This document shows, in pieces, positions 56,758-64,000 of a DNA stretch of 64,000 bases. Positions within the stretch are counted from its first letter, which is position 1; each line of letters opens with the position of its first letter. The notes beneath the pieces are model-generated. The model had not been told where the DNA came from, ran no database searches, and worked only from the letters and a program-made list of their open reading frames with translations. The stretch is from UBA9732 sp963599445. GTDB lineage: Bacteria; Spirochaetota; Spirochaetia; Sphaerochaetales; Sphaerochaetaceae. The stretch is from the NCBI GenBank assembly GCA_963599445.1, contig CAVBWZ010000005.1:62001-126000 (forward strand), written 5' to 3'. Both the position numbers and the translations under genes were made by a program.

Positions 56758-58472
56758 CTTGAAGCCTCCAAAGTGGAAATCAAAGCATCACCCAATTCCT
56801 GTGCAGTCAAGGCCATGGACTCAAGGCCAAGCCTTTCGGACAACTCTGGAATCTGAGGCCTTGCAACGTACGCATCCTTAAGGGCCTTTTCCTGTTTGAA
56901 CACATCACGGACAGATCCATCGGCCACCATCGAGCCTTTGGCCATGACGATGACCCTGTTTGCATGTGTTGCAACCACATCCATATCATGGGTAATCATT
57001 ACAATGGTCGTACCATTTGAGTGAAGTTCATCTATGAGCTTCATCATGTTCTGGATGCCGTCCCAGTCCTGACCCGTAGTTGGTTCGTCCACAACCAGTA
57101 TCCTTGGCTTGAGTACAAGTATGCTGGCTACAGCAACCCTTTGGCGTTCGCCTTTTCCAAGGGAGAACGGATGCTCCTCCAACACCTTTTCTATATCGAG
57201 GAGCTTTGCAACCTCGTGAATTCGCTTGGACATCTCCTCTTCCGAGAGCTTCAAAGCCTTGAGGCCGTATTCCATCTCCTTGTAGACACTTGTAGAGAAG
57301 ATTTGGTTGTCAGGGTTCTGGAATACATAGCCAATCTGCTCTGCAAGCGTATTTGGCTCCTCATTCCGGGTGTCCTTTCCACAAACCAGTATTCTCCCTG
57401 ACGTTGGCTTGAAGAGGCTGTTGAAATGCTTCGCCAACGTCGTCTTGCCCGCACCATTCTGGCCTATAAGAGCTACATAGTCGCCTTCGTAGATGTCAAA
57501 GGTTACACCTTTGAGTGCTTCCTTGGACTTGTCGTACTGGTAGTGGACATCACTGACTTCAATGAGCTTCTCACGTTCGACCTTGGGAGCTTCCACAGGT
57601 GAGAATTCAAGCTTTCTTCCATCCAACAGTCTGACGACAAGTGCGTATGCATCGTCCACTGAAAGAGGAATCTCCTCCTTTGCAATGAAGCCTTTCTTGT
57701 AGAGCTCCCAGCCAATCTTGCTCACAGGAAGTGGCTTTATGCCGTATTTCTCGACAAGATCAAGCTCTCTGAAAAAATCCTGAGGCTCACCCTGCCACAC
57801 GACATGGGCATCGCTTAGAACGACTATATTGTCAGCCTTCTCGCTTATCTCCTGGCTTGAATGCTCGACAGCCACCACGGTCTTCTTCTGATCCTTCTGC
57901 AACGAGACCATCGTGGAATAGATCTCTTCACGGCCTATTGGATCGAGCTCAGATGTAGGCTCATCCAGAATTATTATGGAAGGATCCATGGCAAGTATTC
58001 CAGCTATTGCAAGACGTTGCTTTTCACCTCCAGAAAGCTGGCTTGTCTGCCTTTTTTCGTATCCATCAAGGCGCACCTTGTTCAATGCGCTCTTTATCCT
58101 TTCTTTTATCTCATCCCTTGGTACAAGGTAGTTCCTTGGGCCAAAGGCGGTATCCTCGTCAACGGTACGACCGAAGATCTGGGTTTCTGGATCCTGCAGG
58201 ACAAGACCAATCTCCCTTGCCATCGTCTGTACCCTGTATTTGCTGGAATCCTTGCCTGCGGCTATGATTGTGCCCTTCACGGTTCCCTCTACGAGTTGGG
58301 GAATGATTCCATTTGGAAGCATGGCAAGGGTCGTCTTCCCTGCACCAGTGCGTCCCATGATTACAGTGAATTTGCCTTCCTCAATGGAAAGGTTCACATT
58401 TTTAAGAACCTCTACATCGCTGTTCTTATATGCAAAGCTGAGGTCTTTGATTTCAATTGCGTTGTTCGCCAT
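56754..58472 (-). CDS. Fused ECF transporter ATPase (EcfA1-EcfA2)
   Basis: 572 aa with two ABC modules. Module 1: Walker A MGRTGAGKTT, signature LSGGEKQRLAIAG, Walker B IIILDEPTSELD. Module 2: GQNGAGKTT, signature altered to LGKGERQRVAVAS, Walker B ILVVDEPTTGQD, and switch MITHDMD. One gene replaces the usual ecfA1/ecfA2 pair, as seen in dedicated (group I) ECF operons. Start has only a weak ribosome site after an intercistronic hairpin. Confidence 0.92.
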   Translation of the reverse strand: MANNAIEIKDLSFAYKNSDVEVLKNVNLSIEEGKFTVIMGRTGAGKTTLAMLPNGIIPQLVEGTVKGTIIAAGKDSSKYRVQTMAREIGLVLQDPETQIFGRTVDEDTAFGPRNYLVPRDEIKERIKSALNKVRLDGYEKRQTSQLSGGEKQRLAIAGILAMDPSIIILDEPTSELDPIGREEIYSTMVSLQKDQKKTVVAVEHSSQEISEKADNIVVLSDAHVVWQGEPQDFFRELDLVEKYGIKPLPVSKIGWELYKKGFIAKEEIPLSVDDAYALVVRLLDGRKLEFSPVEAPKVEREKLIEVSDVHYQYDKSKEALKGVTFDIYEGDYVALIGQNGAGKTTLAKHFNSLFKPTSGRILVCGKDTRNEEPNTLAEQIGYVFQNPDNQIFSTSVYKEMEYGLKALKLSEEEMSKRIHEVAKLLDIEKVLEEHPFSLGKGERQRVAVASILVLKPRILVVDEPTTGQDWDGIQNMMKLIDELHSNGTTIVMITHDMDVVATHANRVIVMAKGSMVADGSVRDVFKQEKALKDAYVARPQIPELSERLGLESMALTAQELGDALISTLEASR

Positions 58473-58497
58473 GACAATACCTAAAAGCCAATATCAA

Positions 58498-58525
58498 GGA
58501 AGACGGGGGACTCCCCTCGTCTTCC
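58498..58525. other. Intercistronic hairpin between ecfS and the fused ATPase gene
   Basis: GGAAGACG (58498-58505) pairs with CGTCTTCC (58518-58525), and GGGG/CCCC extends it. No T-run follows; a stability or processing element is likely. Confidence 0.6.
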
Positions 58526-58540
58526 AATAATCGATCAATA

Positions 58541-59074
58541 CTACTTGTTGATGATCTTTGTGTTGCGAAGGGCGTAGTACGCAACAGCTGCGATGATTGC
58601 ATTGACAAGCGATGCAACGAAAAGCGATGGAGTTGCACCAACATAGAGACCCCAACCACCAAGAGGCAGGAGCCAGAAGCCAAGCACGAAGCTGTTGAGG
58701 ACTGTCCCTACGATTGCAGCAAGCACGATTCCAATCTTTCCACACTTGACTGCTATGAAACGCACGATACATGCAACAATGGCCATTGAAACGGCGATTG
58801 CAAGATGAAGTGGAACAGTGAGCGAGAAACCAGCAACGGCGGCGGAAAGTATGTGCCCAATCGCGATTACGATTGCACCCTCTGGATATCCAAATGCGAA
58901 AGCGCAGAAGTATCCGGGAAACGAATCAAGACCAATCGATCCAAGTGGACTTGGAATCTTGATGACGGCACCAACTGCACTCAATGCGATGAAGATAGCT
59001 ATGATTGCGATCCTTCTTGCAGACCAGCTATTCTTCTTGAGATCACCTTCTGTCTTCTTGATTTCTTCAGACAT
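58541..59074 (-). CDS. ECF transporter substrate-specific (S) component
   Basis: 177 aa, six helices. N-terminal ARRIAIIAIFIALSAVGAVIKIP with the S-component AxxxA-type helix, then GLDSFPGYFCAFAFGYPEGAIVIAIGHILSAAV. Substrate not assignable to a named S family. Operon partners (PfkB kinase, ADP-ribosylglycohydrolase) point to a nucleoside, riboside vitamin or similar. RBS GGGAGG. Confidence 0.85.
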   Translation of the reverse strand: MSEEIKKTEGDLKKNSWSARRIAIIAIFIALSAVGAVIKIPSPLGSIGLDSFPGYFCAFAFGYPEGAIVIAIGHILSAAVAGFSLTVPLHLAIAVSMAIVACIVRFIAVKCGKIGIVLAAIVGTVLNSFVLGFWLLPLGGWGLYVGATPSLFVASLVNAIIAAVAYYALRNTKIINK

Positions 59075-59126
59075 GGCAAAATCCTCCCTTTTTTTCTACG
59101 GAGCAACTCCGTTTATAGACGAATCA

Positions 59127-60056
59127 TCAGAGAGCCTGCGAAAGCACTGCCTCCACTTGAGCTTTCATAGGCGTACTTCTTGCACCAAGACCTTGGCATG
59201 TGATTGCAGAGCAAACGGTTGCGAACTCCATGGCCCTGCCAAGTTCCATCCCGTTGAGAAGATACGTATATAGCATTGCACCCATGAACGAATCCCCAGC
59301 CCCCGTTGTATCCACAGCCTTCACATTACGGGCGGCGCACTCGTAGCGTCTGTCGTTCTCATCGAATGCGACTGCACCCTTGCTTCCAAGCGTCACCAAC
59401 AGAGTACCCTTGAAGTACTTCCTTACATAGCCTAGGCATTCATCGAGATCCTCCGTACCGCAGATTTGGTAGAGTCCAGCCCTGCAAGGCGCAAAGAGAT
59501 CAACATACTTCAGACTTCCAAGAACATCATCCTTACTGGCTCCAAAACCGTTCATCGTGTATAGGTCAACCTGCATGTTGAATCCAGTCTTGAGGCCGGA
59601 TTCCTTTGCAGTCTTGAGACCTTCGAGCGCAGCACCATAAGGAAGGAGATCGGTGTAATAGACCTTTGCCTTGGAGATGTAGGACTTGTCCACATCCTTT
59701 GGATTGTAGGCAAGGAACGAATCGCCCATGTTCAGGAGAATGAACTTCTTTCCTTCGCCGTCCACAACGATATCGGTATGAAGGGATATTCCTCCTTCCT
59801 TTCTGAGCACGCATGAAGTGTCCATGCCTTCTGCCTTCAGACTCTTTATTATGTCATCCCCAAGGGTGTCGCTTCCAAGAAGCCCCATGAAGCCCGTAGA
59901 TGCACCAAGCCTTGCGGCCTGGACCATTACATTGGTCCCGCTTCCGCCTGGAAGATATGTGTTGTTCGTCACCACCGCGAACCCATCCTCGCCAGGGAGC
60001 CTGTCCACGTTCATCATGACGTCCATTGCATATGTCGATACGCTTACGATATCCAT
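59127..60056 (-). CDS. PfkB-family carbohydrate/nucleoside kinase
   Basis: 309 aa. Ribokinase fold: GGSGTNVMVQAARLGA near 37 and catalytic DTTGAGDSFMGAMLYTYL near 245; ATP region LLVTLGSKGAVAFDEN. Phosphorylates a sugar or nucleoside; PfkB substrate cannot be read from sequence. Second gene of the operon, 15 bases after the GntR regulator, directly before the ECF S component. Confidence 0.92.
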   Translation of the reverse strand: MDIVSVSTYAMDVMMNVDRLPGEDGFAVVTNNTYLPGGSGTNVMVQAARLGASTGFMGLLGSDTLGDDIIKSLKAEGMDTSCVLRKEGGISLHTDIVVDGEGKKFILLNMGDSFLAYNPKDVDKSYISKAKVYYTDLLPYGAALEGLKTAKESGLKTGFNMQVDLYTMNGFGASKDDVLGSLKYVDLFAPCRAGLYQICGTEDLDECLGYVRKYFKGTLLVTLGSKGAVAFDENDRRYECAARNVKAVDTTGAGDSFMGAMLYTYLLNGMELGRAMEFATVCSAITCQGLGARSTPMKAQVEAVLSQAL

Positions 60057-60071
60057 ATTAACCTCCTTAAA

Positions 60072-60797
60072 TCACCTTCTTCTCAAAGTCACTATATGTT
60101 TGTAGCGGTCGCCTCGAATGAAGATGCGGCTCCATTCAACGGTCCTGCCGTTTCTGTCATACGAGTGCCGTTCTATACTAAGCAGAGGGTCGTTGCGGTT
60201 TATCCCAAGGATCTCAGCCTGTTTGGATGTAGCCGCGACGGCTGTCATGGAGTCCTCTACAGTGGAGATCACCACGTTGCACTTTTCCTCAAGCACACCA
60301 TACAGAGACATGAACGAATCAAAAACCGATATGTCTCCGTTTGGAATCATGGAAAGAGGTATATAGGAAACGTTTGTTGTGATTGGCTCTCCATCTGCGG
60401 TTCTGACTCTATATATCTCGACGTACTCCTCCCATGGTTTTATCTCAAGCGAAGACGTAACCTGATCATCCCCTCTTCCAATCTTGACGTGTATGTCCTT
60501 CACATCAGGCTTTATGCCCTGCCTCTTCATAAGCTCGGTAAAGCTCATGAGCTCGGAGCCCTTGGAATTGAGCTTTGACGGGGAGACCTTGGTTCCAACC
60601 CCTCTTATGATTGTGAGAAACCCTTCTTCTACAAGCTCTGTCACAGCTTTGCGAACCGTTGTTCTGCTGACCTTGTAGAAATCCTCAAGTTCACTCTCGC
60701 ATGGTATGTAGTCACCGGGGCTGTACACACCGTCCTTTATCTTCTTCTCTATGTCCTCTTTCACTTTCTTGTACAGTGAATCCATAAAGCTCTCCAA
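60072..60797 (-). CDS. GntR/HutC-family regulator (UTRA domain)
   Basis: 241 aa. N-terminal GntR winged helix (VYSPGDYIPCESELEDFYKVSRTTVRKAVTELVEEGFLTIIRGVGTKV), C-terminal UTRA effector domain (PWEEYVEIYRVRTADGEPITTNVSYIPL, NDPLLSIERHSYDRNGRTVEWSRIFIRGDRY). Head gene of the ECF operon and its probable repressor, responding to the imported compound or its phosphate. Confidence 0.92.
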   Translation of the reverse strand: MESFMDSLYKKVKEDIEKKIKDGVYSPGDYIPCESELEDFYKVSRTTVRKAVTELVEEGFLTIIRGVGTKVSPSKLNSKGSELMSFTELMKRQGIKPDVKDIHVKIGRGDDQVTSSLEIKPWEEYVEIYRVRTADGEPITTNVSYIPLSMIPNGDISVFDSFMSLYGVLEEKCNVVISTVEDSMTAVAATSKQAEILGINRNDPLLSIERHSYDRNGRTVEWSRIFIRGDRYKHIVTLRRR

Positions 60798-60833
60798 TCT
60801 TCATGCCATTGTCTTGCAACGTAATGACAGCAT

Positions 60834-60847
60834 GACATCATTATGTC
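60834..60847. promoter_or_regulatory. Candidate GntR operator
   Basis: GACAT-CATT-ATGTC palindrome 37 bases upstream of the GntR start, preceded by TGACAGCATGACA-like half-site repeats. The rest of 60798-60993 is AT-rich, with no gene seen. Confidence 0.45.
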
Positions 60848-60993
60848 TGTTTCAATCAGAATACACCCTTATTGTGATAATGCAAGTCTTTTTTGAAATT
60901 GCAGGCACAATCAGTGCGCCACAGTCCGCCCAGTGCGCCTCTTTCATCAGCAACCCAATCGACAAAACCAAGGATAACCATTAGCCTTATGGC

Positions 60994-61386
60994 ATGAAGA
61001 TAGTAGTCATAGACGGTCAGGGCGGAAGCATTGGAAGAGCCGTAGTTGAAAGGCTTGCGGCAAAGGGCCTTGGAGACAGCGTAATATGCATTGGAACCAA
61101 CTCGACGGCAACTGCCAACATGCTAAGGGGTGGAGCAAAGCAGGGAGCCATGGGAGAGAACCCAGTGAAAGTGGCCTGCCGTGATGCAGACTATATCGTT
61201 GGACCAATTGGAATAGTCATGGCCGACTCCATGCTTGGGGAGATCACTCCAGAAATGGCGAATGCGGTTGGAGCAAGTCCTGCCCACAAAGTCCTCATAC
61301 CGGTCAACAAGTGCGTGACGGTTGCAGGTGTCATGGACATGAGCCTCAACGAATACATTGACAAAGCCATAGCCTGCTTGAACTAA
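60994..61386 (+). CDS. DUF3842 family protein
   Basis: 130 aa. Rossmann-like N-terminus MKIVVIDGQGGSIGRAVVERL, then GTNSTATANMLRGGAKQGAMGENPV and DYIVGPIGIVMADSMLGEITPEMANAVGAS. Typical whole-family length and sequence. Function unknown; nucleotide-binding suggested by the glycine-rich start. Precedes the metal importer by about 135 bases; co-transcription is possible but unproven. Confidence 0.88.
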   Translation: MKIVVIDGQGGSIGRAVVERLAAKGLGDSVICIGTNSTATANMLRGGAKQGAMGENPVKVACRDADYIVGPIGIVMADSMLGEITPEMANAVGASPAHKVLIPVNKCVTVAGVMDMSLNEYIDKAIACLN

Positions 61387-61532
61387 AACCGCTTGACCCA
61401 AGAAGGCAAAACACACAGAATCATACATGGGTCATGAAGGCCCATAGCGACTAGAAAGTCCGCACTTAAGTTCTTTAAGACAGCCATGAAGGCATCATTT
61501 CCAAATCTGGCAGGTTCGTTTTGGAGAACGCT

Positions 61533-62153
61533 TTGGAAGATGCAATCCTCACGATAGACGATATATCCGTGTCATACGGAAATAAGAATATATTCAATGG
61601 TTTCTCGCTCTCCATGAAGAAGGGGGACAAGTTGGTCATAGCCGGCCCCAACGGATGCGGCAAGACGACGCTTCTCAAAAGCATACTTGGAATTCTCAGG
61701 CCAACAAGCGGATGCATACACCTTGCACAGAACACACGTACAGCATACTGCAAGCAAGGCTTCACGACAGCGGCCACAACGATATCGGTCTATGAAGTGG
61801 TTGGGATGGGGCTGTACAAGCAGAAAGGCAAGGACAGGACCTGCGTGCAGCGTGCAATGATGGAAACCGGCGTGCAGCACCTTGCAGACAGGCCGTTCAA
61901 TGGCCTTTCAGGGGGAGAGAAGCAGCGTGTTTCGCTTGCAAGATGCCTGTGTCAGGATGCGAATCTCCTGCTGCTGGACGAGCCGTCGTCGTTTCTGGAC
62001 GCCGCTTCCTGCACGGACTTCATATCGCTCATGAAGGCCCTACCATCCCATATAGCCGCAATCGTGGTGACTCATGACGACAAGCTCATCCAAGGGCTTG
62101 GGTGGCCGGTCGTTGAAATGACGGCGCCAAAGGAGACTCCATGGACAGAATAG
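61533..62153 (+). CDS. Metal ABC transporter ATP-binding protein (ZnuC-like)
   Basis: About 206 aa. No ATG is available: TTG at 61533 (GGAG six bases upstream) or TTG at 61521 start the frame. Walker A GPNGCGKTT, signature LSGGEKQRVSLAR, Walker B LLLLDEPSSFLD, switch VVTHDD. Short form typical of Zn/Mn importers. Overlaps the permease gene by 13 bases. Confidence 0.88.
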   Translation: MEDAILTIDDISVSYGNKNIFNGFSLSMKKGDKLVIAGPNGCGKTTLLKSILGILRPTSGCIHLAQNTRTAYCKQGFTTAATTISVYEVVGMGLYKQKGKDRTCVQRAMMETGVQHLADRPFNGLSGGEKQRVSLARCLCQDANLLLLDEPSSFLDAASCTDFISLMKALPSHIAAIVVTHDDKLIQGLGWPVVEMTAPKETPWTE

Positions 62154-62971
62154 CAACCCTTCTGACGCTAAGGCCAATCCTATATGGACTCATAGGTATG
62201 CTCATAAGCGGCGTCTCCTTCCCGGTTGTGGGCGTGATAGTGGTCCAGAACGGCCTCATACCAATGCGCTACATGCTCATGCACGGCGTAATCCTTGGAG
62301 GCATTGCGGCGGTGGCAACAGGCCTTCCAATGCTTGCAACGACGATTCCACTGAACATAACCCTGGTGCTTGTCATGCTAAGGCTCAACCGCAACGGACG
62401 GACGCTGTCGACGGCAAGCACTGCAATGATGGTCTGTACGATGGGTTTGGCATCACTTTTTAGCCACATGTTCGATGTTCCGGCCAAGGACACGCTTGAA
62501 GTGCTATGGGGTAGCCCGTTTGCGCTCACCACAGAAGACCTCATCCTGCTTGGAATCCTTGGGACAACAGCAATCGCATACGTAGCGATATTCTTTAGAC
62601 CGATGTCAATGGTTCTGTTCGACAAGGATGTAGCCTCATCCATGGGAGTGCCTGTAAAGCTACACAGTACGGCAATGGTCCTAATGACAGCTTTGGTCGT
62701 ATCGGTTGCAATGAAGGTTCTAGGGGCTCTGCTGATAGATGCGCTTCTCGTACTTCCCGTAGTTGGAGCATCCAAGAACGCAAGAAGCCTCAAGGGACTC
62801 TTCATTGGAAGCGCAATCACGGGATTTGGAATGTCTGTCATAGGGTATCTTGCCTCACTGCTTTGGAACCTTCCTGTCAGCGGAGTCCTTGCAGTCCTTG
62901 CAACCGCAGTATATGCAGCGGATTCGCTCATATCACATATAACACGAGAGAAAAGGAGTATGAAAAAATGA
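62141..62971 (+). CDS. Metal ABC transporter permease (ZnuB-like, ABC-3)
   Basis: 276 aa, about eight helices. ABC-3 family features: LRPILYGLIGMLISGVSFPVVGVIVVQN near 12, GTTAIAYVAIFFRPMSMVLFDKDVASSMGVPV near 150, and LGALLIDALLVLPVVGASKNARSLKGL near 195. Forms the membrane channel with the upstream ATPase. Stop overlaps the binding-protein start (ATGA). Confidence 0.92.
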   Translation: MDRIATLLTLRPILYGLIGMLISGVSFPVVGVIVVQNGLIPMRYMLMHGVILGGIAAVATGLPMLATTIPLNITLVLVMLRLNRNGRTLSTASTAMMVCTMGLASLFSHMFDVPAKDTLEVLWGSPFALTTEDLILLGILGTTAIAYVAIFFRPMSMVLFDKDVASSMGVPVKLHSTAMVLMTALVVSVAMKVLGALLIDALLVLPVVGASKNARSLKGLFIGSAITGFGMSVIGYLASLLWNLPVSGVLAVLATAVYAADSLISHITREKRSMKK

Positions 62972-63738
62972 AGAAGTCAACAGCCTTGTTTTTGGTTTTT
63001 ACAGTTGTATCGGCGTTATGCTTCGCCCAACCTGTTGCAGAAACGACCAATACACCAAAGTATGTGGCATCCACAAGCTGGGTGGCGGCCATAGCCGAGC
63101 TTGCTGGAATCGACGATGTAGTCACCGTAGCACCTGCAAACCTGAAGCACCCGCCTGAGTATGAAATCACCGCAGACGACATGGCAAACGTAGTCAATGC
63201 AACGCTTTTCATGCACGCAGGATATGAGAAGATGATGAAGACGATAGGTTCCGCGGCCCAATTGAATTCAGACAGAATCGTTAAGGTCAAGACAACAAAT
63301 ACCCTTGAAAACCTCTCCAACATGGTGGATATGCTGTCGCAGAAGGCAGGTACACAGGAAGAAGCTGCAAAGCGTTTTGGAGAGTTCAAAGAACTCATCG
63401 AGAACGCCCGCGAAAGGATTGCAAAGTCCCCAAACAGTAACATTGAAGTCTATGCCAACACGAATCAGGCCGAATTCGCAAAGGATTTGGGACTTAACGT
63501 AGTCTCCACCTTTGGAGCGGGTGCGCTCACAGCCGCACAGATAGAAGAGGCGCATTCAAAAGCCTACTCCCTTGTGATAGACAATCTCCACAGCCCTGTG
63601 GCCTCCCCTATTTCACAAGTGAGTCCAAACAGCATCATCCTCACATGGAGGAACTTTCCAGACCACACTGGAGGAGATGCCCTCTACAATGTGGTGAAGG
63701 AGAACCTTGAGATGCTGTGGGAGACGGGGCTTTTCTGA
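62968..63738 (+). CDS. Metal ABC transporter substrate-binding protein (ZnuA-like)
   Basis: 256 aa; start at 62968 with AAGGAG eight bases upstream. Signal peptide ending LCFAQPVAE without lipobox. Candidate metal ligands: histidine in NLKHPPEYE near 54, histidine in LFMHAGYE near 75, and histidine in VIDNLHSPVASP near 200; the His-rich loop of zinc-specific ZnuA is absent. TroA-like fold; Zn or Mn cannot be decided. Confidence 0.88.
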   Translation: MKKSTALFLVFTVVSALCFAQPVAETTNTPKYVASTSWVAAIAELAGIDDVVTVAPANLKHPPEYEITADDMANVVNATLFMHAGYEKMMKTIGSAAQLNSDRIVKVKTTNTLENLSNMVDMLSQKAGTQEEAAKRFGEFKELIENARERIAKSPNSNIEVYANTNQAEFAKDLGLNVVSTFGAGALTAAQIEEAHSKAYSLVIDNLHSPVASPISQVSPNSIILTWRNFPDHTGGDALYNVVKENLEMLWETGLF

Positions 63739-63740
63739 GT

Positions 63741-64000
63741 TCAGAAGTCGAACCTTATAATACGCATCTTCATGAACTTGTCACCTATCCTTGCAATAAG
63801 CCTGAAAAGACCGCTTACAGAGGGGTCTTTGAGGTCGTTGTATCCAAGCATGAAGTTGCGGCTGGATACCTTGGCCTCTTTGCTCCAAGACGAAAGCTCT
63901 GTCTGGACATCCTCTACGGAGAAGTATGCGCCAACGTCCTTGATCTTTGCATCCTTCACCCATGTCTTGAGCATAAGCTTCACGGCGGTGCGGTTTGCAG
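63741..64000 (-). CDS. 3' part of an unidentified gene cut by the window edge
   Basis: The minus-strand frame is open to the window edge (LQTAVKLMLKTWVKDAKIK onward), so the 5' end lies outside. The visible 86 codons end SGLFRLIARIGDKFMKMRIIRFDF. I do not recognise the family securely; a flavodoxin-like or uncharacterised cytoplasmic protein is possible. It is convergent with the ZnuA-like gene, with only two bases between the stops. Confidence 0.5.
   Translation of the reverse strand, partial: ANRTAVKLMLKTWVKDAKIKDVGAYFSVEDVQTELSSWSKEAKVSSRNFMLGYNDLKDPSVSGLFRLIARIGDKFMKMRIIRFDF

Overview
The window looks like part of a chromosome from a gut- or sediment-type anaerobic spirochaete, most likely Sphaerochaetaceae/Treponemataceae. 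This is inferred, not proven. The clues are substrate-binding proteins whose signal peptides end in spirochaete-style A-GGSKE / ANGAKE junctions, an electron-bifurcating [FeFe] hydrogenase (HydABC), heavy investment in ABC, ECF and peptide uptake, and no respiratory genes. No rRNA, tRNA, CRISPR array or phage module was seen.

Layout. 1-1465: end of a polar amino-acid ABC transporter. 1466-2033: gene-free, holding degenerate 9-bp-periodic arrays. 2034-9211: a mixed accessory stretch (XRE regulator, InlB-repeat surface protein, small P-loop protein, AlbA_2/HATPase regulator, a lysO remnant, flavin-type oxidoreductase, MATE pump). 9405-22743: a 13-gene leftward locus with poly-gamma-glutamate synthesis genes (pgsB, pgsC, pgsW) and a C26-type hydrolase at its 3' end. 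Upstream lie three paralogous C69 dipeptidases interleaved with two paralogous lipoproteins, an M14-like metallopeptidase, a DctM-like permease with a 57-aa membrane partner, and a DUF6305-like exported protein. A PhoB/PhoR-type two-component system diverges from it (23038-25379), and an 11-bp-phased triple repeat lies in the shared upstream region. 25458-30115: a nucleoside-thioether salvage cluster (deaminase, phosphorylase, MtnA-like isomerase, class II aldolase, HAD phosphatase), consistent with an MTA/5'-deoxyadenosine to DHAP shunt.

30520-31434: a single-gene HUH (Y1) transposase element flanked by inverted 9-bp-periodic arrays. Related arrays without a transposase occur at 1530-1945 and, in frame, at the 3' end of pgsB; this is the most unusual feature of the window. 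31555-32802: M48 protease. 32806-40823: a LacI-controlled operon for an Afu/Fbp-type ABC importer with an LDH2-type dehydrogenase and a beta-propeller glycosidase, carrying a consensus promoter between two perfect operators. 40970-47612: small modules (Fic protein with a likely leaderless mRNA, phosphoesterase, PIN toxin-antitoxin with two palindromic operators, GNAT-YoaP, YozG/DUF2975 pair, YjdF with a candidate yjdF riboswitch, cupin plus Rrf2 regulator with three matching operators).

47830-51907: hydABC. 52057-54829: MBL-fold hydrolase with an operator palindrome, DUF4143 ATPase preceded by two long palindromes, and a Vsr endonuclease without a methylase. 54944-60797: GntR - PfkB kinase - ECF transporter - ADP-ribosylglycohydrolase operon, probably for a riboside-type substrate. 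60994-63738: DUF3842 protein and a ZnuABC-like metal importer. 63741-64000: a gene cut by the window edge.

Many starts were moved downstream of the longest open frame because a clear AGGAG-type site and a signal peptide or domain start lie there; these choices are stated per gene.
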